A DNA stretch of 64,000 nucleotides from assembly GCF_001719615.1 (NCBI RefSeq), contig NZ_MDVX01000004.1, positions 27,993-91,992 on the forward strand. The letters run 5' to 3'. Position numbers and translations under genes: made by a program. Shown here one piece after another: positions 62,127 to 64,000 of the stretch; the stretch's first letter is position 1, and every line of letters begins with the position of its first letter. This stretch comes from Neptunicoccus sediminis (GTDB lineage: Bacteria > Pseudomonadota > Alphaproteobacteria > Rhodobacterales > Rhodobacteraceae). The notes beneath the pieces were generated by a model. The model ran no database searches and had not been told where the DNA came from. It saw only the letters and a list, made by a program, of their open reading frames with translations.

Positions 62127-63758
62127 ATGGCACGGACTGGCGGAGAATTGTTGATCAAATGTCTTTTGGAACAGGGCGTTGATACGGCTTTCGGGGTTCC
62201 GGGGGAAAGCTATCTGGCGGTTCTCGATGCGCTTTATGATGTGCAAAACCAGATGCGGCTGATCACCACGCGCCATGAAAGCGGCGCATCTTTTGCGGCT
62301 GAAGCTTACGGCAAGCTGACCAATAAACCGGGAATTTGCTTTGTGACACGCGGTCCGGGCGCGACCAATGCCTCTATCGGGGTGCACACCGCCATGCAGG
62401 ACAGCACGCCGATGATCCTGTTCGTCGGGCAGATCGGGCGCGATATGCGCGACCGCGAAGCCTTTCAGGAAGTAGACTACCGCGCGTTTTTCGGGCCGAT
62501 TGCAAAATGGGCGACCGAGGTCGATAACGCCGATCGTATCCCCGAAATCGTCGCCCGTGCGTTCCAGATGGCGACATCCGGGCGGCCGGGTCCGGTTGTG
62601 GTGGCTTTGCCCGAAGACATGCTGACGGATATGACCGACGCGCAACCCTGCAAGCCGGTGAAACCTTTCCATCCTGCGCCTGATCCTGCCGCGGTTCAGG
62701 CTGCGGCGGATGTGTTGAACAGCGCCAAAACGCCGCTGATGATCGTTGGCGGTGGCGGCTGGACACAACAGGGCAGGGACGCCCTGTCCGAATTTGCCCA
62801 GAAAACCTCTATTCCTGTCGCCTCTGTGTTTCGCAGTCAGGACCTGATCGACAACCGCGGCCCGAACTTTATCGGTGATGCGGGGTTTGGCATGGCACCC
62901 CATATCCGCGAGGCCATTTCACAGGCGGATGTTATTCTAGCTGTGAACATCCGTTTTGGCGAAACCGTGACAGACGGTTGGACCTTGTTGGATGTGCCCA
63001 ATGCGAAGCAGAAGATCATTCACAGCCATATCTCGGCGGATGAAATCGGCAAGATCTACCAACCAGATGTGGCCGTGCAATCTGCGCCACATGCCTTTAT
63101 AACGGCGCTAAATCCATTGGTAACAGCGACCTATGAGGATTACTTAAAGCAAATCCAACCCAAATATCTTGCAACGCTGACACCCAAACCGGCCAAAGGT
63201 CCGGTTGACATGGCCAAGGTCTGCGAACATCTGCGCAAGGTTCTGGACGACGATGTTGTCCTGACCAACGGCGCGGGCAATTTTGCAATTTGGTCCGGTC
63301 GCTACATCCAGTATCACGGCGACAAGCGGCTTCTTGGACCGCAATCCGGTGCGATGGGTGCCGGTCTGCCAGCGGCACTGGCGGCCAAGGCTGTCGATCC
63401 AAAACGACAGGTCGTCTGTTTCGCTGGCGATGGCGATTTCCAAATGTCTTCCCAAGAACTTGGCACCATGCTGCAATACGGGCTGCAACCGATCATTCTG
63501 TTGCTGAACAACGGTATGTACGGCACAATCCGGCTGCATCAGGAACGCCGCTATGAAGGCCGGCCCAGTGGCACAGAGATCATCAATCCCGATTTTACCC
63601 AGCTTGCCAAAGCCTATGGGTTCTGGAGCCAGCGCGTTGAAAAAACAGAAGACTTCGCTGAAGCCTTCGCCACAGCATCAACGAAATCCTCCGGAGCGCT
63701 GATCGAGTTGATGATTGATCCCGACGACATTGCACCGAATGTGATCCTCAACACATAG
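62127..63758 (+). CDS. ThDP-dependent enzyme of the acetolactate synthase/benzoylformate decarboxylase group
   Basis: 543 residues. N-terminal Pyr domain with catalytic Glu in TTRHESGASFAAEAYGKL, central domain, C-terminal PP domain with ThDP motif CFAGDGDFQMSSQELGTM and LLNNGMYGTI. Unlike ilvI in this window it keeps GDGDF. It stands alone, without a small subunit, so it is not the biosynthetic acetolactate synthase; substrate unknown. Annotated elsewhere as a generic 'thiamine pyrophosphate-binding protein'. Confidence 0.9.
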   Translation: MARTGGELLIKCLLEQGVDTAFGVPGESYLAVLDALYDVQNQMRLITTRHESGASFAAEAYGKLTNKPGICFVTRGPGATNASIGVHTAMQDSTPMILFVGQIGRDMRDREAFQEVDYRAFFGPIAKWATEVDNADRIPEIVARAFQMATSGRPGPVVVALPEDMLTDMTDAQPCKPVKPFHPAPDPAAVQAAADVLNSAKTPLMIVGGGGWTQQGRDALSEFAQKTSIPVASVFRSQDLIDNRGPNFIGDAGFGMAPHIREAISQADVILAVNIRFGETVTDGWTLLDVPNAKQKIIHSHISADEIGKIYQPDVAVQSAPHAFITALNPLVTATYEDYLKQIQPKYLATLTPKPAKGPVDMAKVCEHLRKVLDDDVVLTNGAGNFAIWSGRYIQYHGDKRLLGPQSGAMGAGLPAALAAKAVDPKRQVVCFAGDGDFQMSSQELGTMLQYGLQPIILLLNNGMYGTIRLHQERRYEGRPSGTEIINPDFTQLAKAYGFWSQRVEKTEDFAEAFATASTKSSGALIELMIDPDDIAPNVILNT

Positions 63759-63940
63759 TCCATAAATCCTAATAAATCGTTTCTCTGGCATAAATTAATG
63801 TCAGAGAAACAAGCCTTTCGTCCATGCACATTGTAATATTAACATAATATTCATTATGCGTTTATTTCGCGTGGAAAGGTGGATTCACAAACGAAGTGCA
63901 AATTCTGTACGAATACAGAGAGTTGCATGGAGTATGAAGA

Positions 63941-64000
63941 ATGGGAACCCACTACTGTCACCTGAAGCTGGACGAACGACGCAAGCTTGCAAAGTGGCTG
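63941..64000 (+). mobile_element. IS30-type transposase, 5' end only
   Basis: The last 60 nt encode MGTHYCHLKLDERRKLAKWL, in frame to the window edge. This matches the start of IS30-family transposases (MGTHYxHLxLxER), which begin with this helix-turn-helix region. The left inverted repeat of the IS should lie in about 63860-63930; I cannot define it without the right end. The gap 63759-63940 contains no other gene. Confidence 0.7.

Noticed and set aside
62127..63758. Second biosynthetic acetolactate synthase (ilvB)
   Set aside because: No small subunit gene follows, no attenuator is present, and the sequence differs from ilvI at the ThDP motif.

Overview
The window looks like a chromosome segment of a Roseobacter-group member of the Rhodobacterales (Alphaproteobacteria). 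The main evidence is gene content and order. A nifR3(dusB)-ntrB-ntrC-ntrY-ntrX-trkA-trkH-hfq-hflX run is present, with the Rhodobacter-type NtrC that lacks the sigma-54 contact loop. There is also a form II coxSLM cluster, a methyl-corrinoid/tetrahydrofolate C1 cluster, a bifunctional ispDF, and a Tat-type TRAP 2-oxoacid-like transporter. The DNA is GC-rich and gene-dense, with many ATGA start/stop overlaps. Assignments rest on reading motifs by eye; no database search was possible.

Layout. 1-2.3 kb: 3' part of pgi, a secreted FAS1-domain protein and a tRNA-Gly(CCC). 2.3-8.2 kb (minus): a C1-transfer cluster made of a small 'virulence factor' family protein, a MetF-like reductase, a methyl-THF:corrinoid methyltransferase, a VOC protein, a membrane protein and a RACo-type corrinoid activator. 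The corrinoid protein and substrate methyltransferase that would complete the pathway are not in the window. 8.4-17 kb: mixed housekeeping genes (ppx/gppA, rlmE, agmatinase-type ureohydrolase, TehA-like permease, cytochrome c', LysR regulator, hpt, COQ10-like protein, ispDF-pgpA-cinA). 17.1-28.9 kb (plus): nitrogen two-component regulators, potassium uptake, hfq and hflX.

29.1-39.2 kb (plus): an aerobic CO dehydrogenase-family cluster. Accessory genes (MoxR/CoxD-like ATPase, CoxE-like VWA protein, XdhC/CoxF, a MoeA-like/MocA fusion) and a GAF-Fis regulator precede coxG-coxS-coxL-coxM. The CoxL loop AYRGAGR marks form II, so CO may not be the true substrate. A sigma-70-like promoter and a dyad operator sit between the regulator and coxG. 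39.2-43.2 kb: a LysR gene, a divergent cold-shock-domain protein, and ilvI-ilvH (minus) preceded by a well-formed transcription attenuator whose 13-residue leader peptide carries consecutive Ile-Leu-Val-Val-Val codons and appears to be leaderless.

43.6-48.5 kb: a TRAP transporter (dctP-Q-M) in which both membrane subunits are enlarged; the large permease carries a coiled-coil tail of about 320 residues. The gap between this operon and the convergent penicillin-acylase gene holds an unexplained block of nested inverted repeats (48,572-48,723). 51.4-60 kb: beta-hydroxyacid dehydrogenase, DEAD-box helicase, secreted alpha/beta hydrolase, rpe, LysE exporter, DUF502 protein, and psuK-psuG for pseudouridine breakdown. 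60-64 kb: rpsB-tsf with a structured leader, an orphan ThDP enzyme, and the first 20 codons of an IS30-type transposase running off the end.

The observations most worth following are the ilv attenuator, the 48.6 kb inverted-repeat block, the putative cox operator next to an AAA-less GAF-Fis regulator, the coiled-coil TRAP permease, and the Gly/Arg tails shared by two proteins of the C1 cluster.
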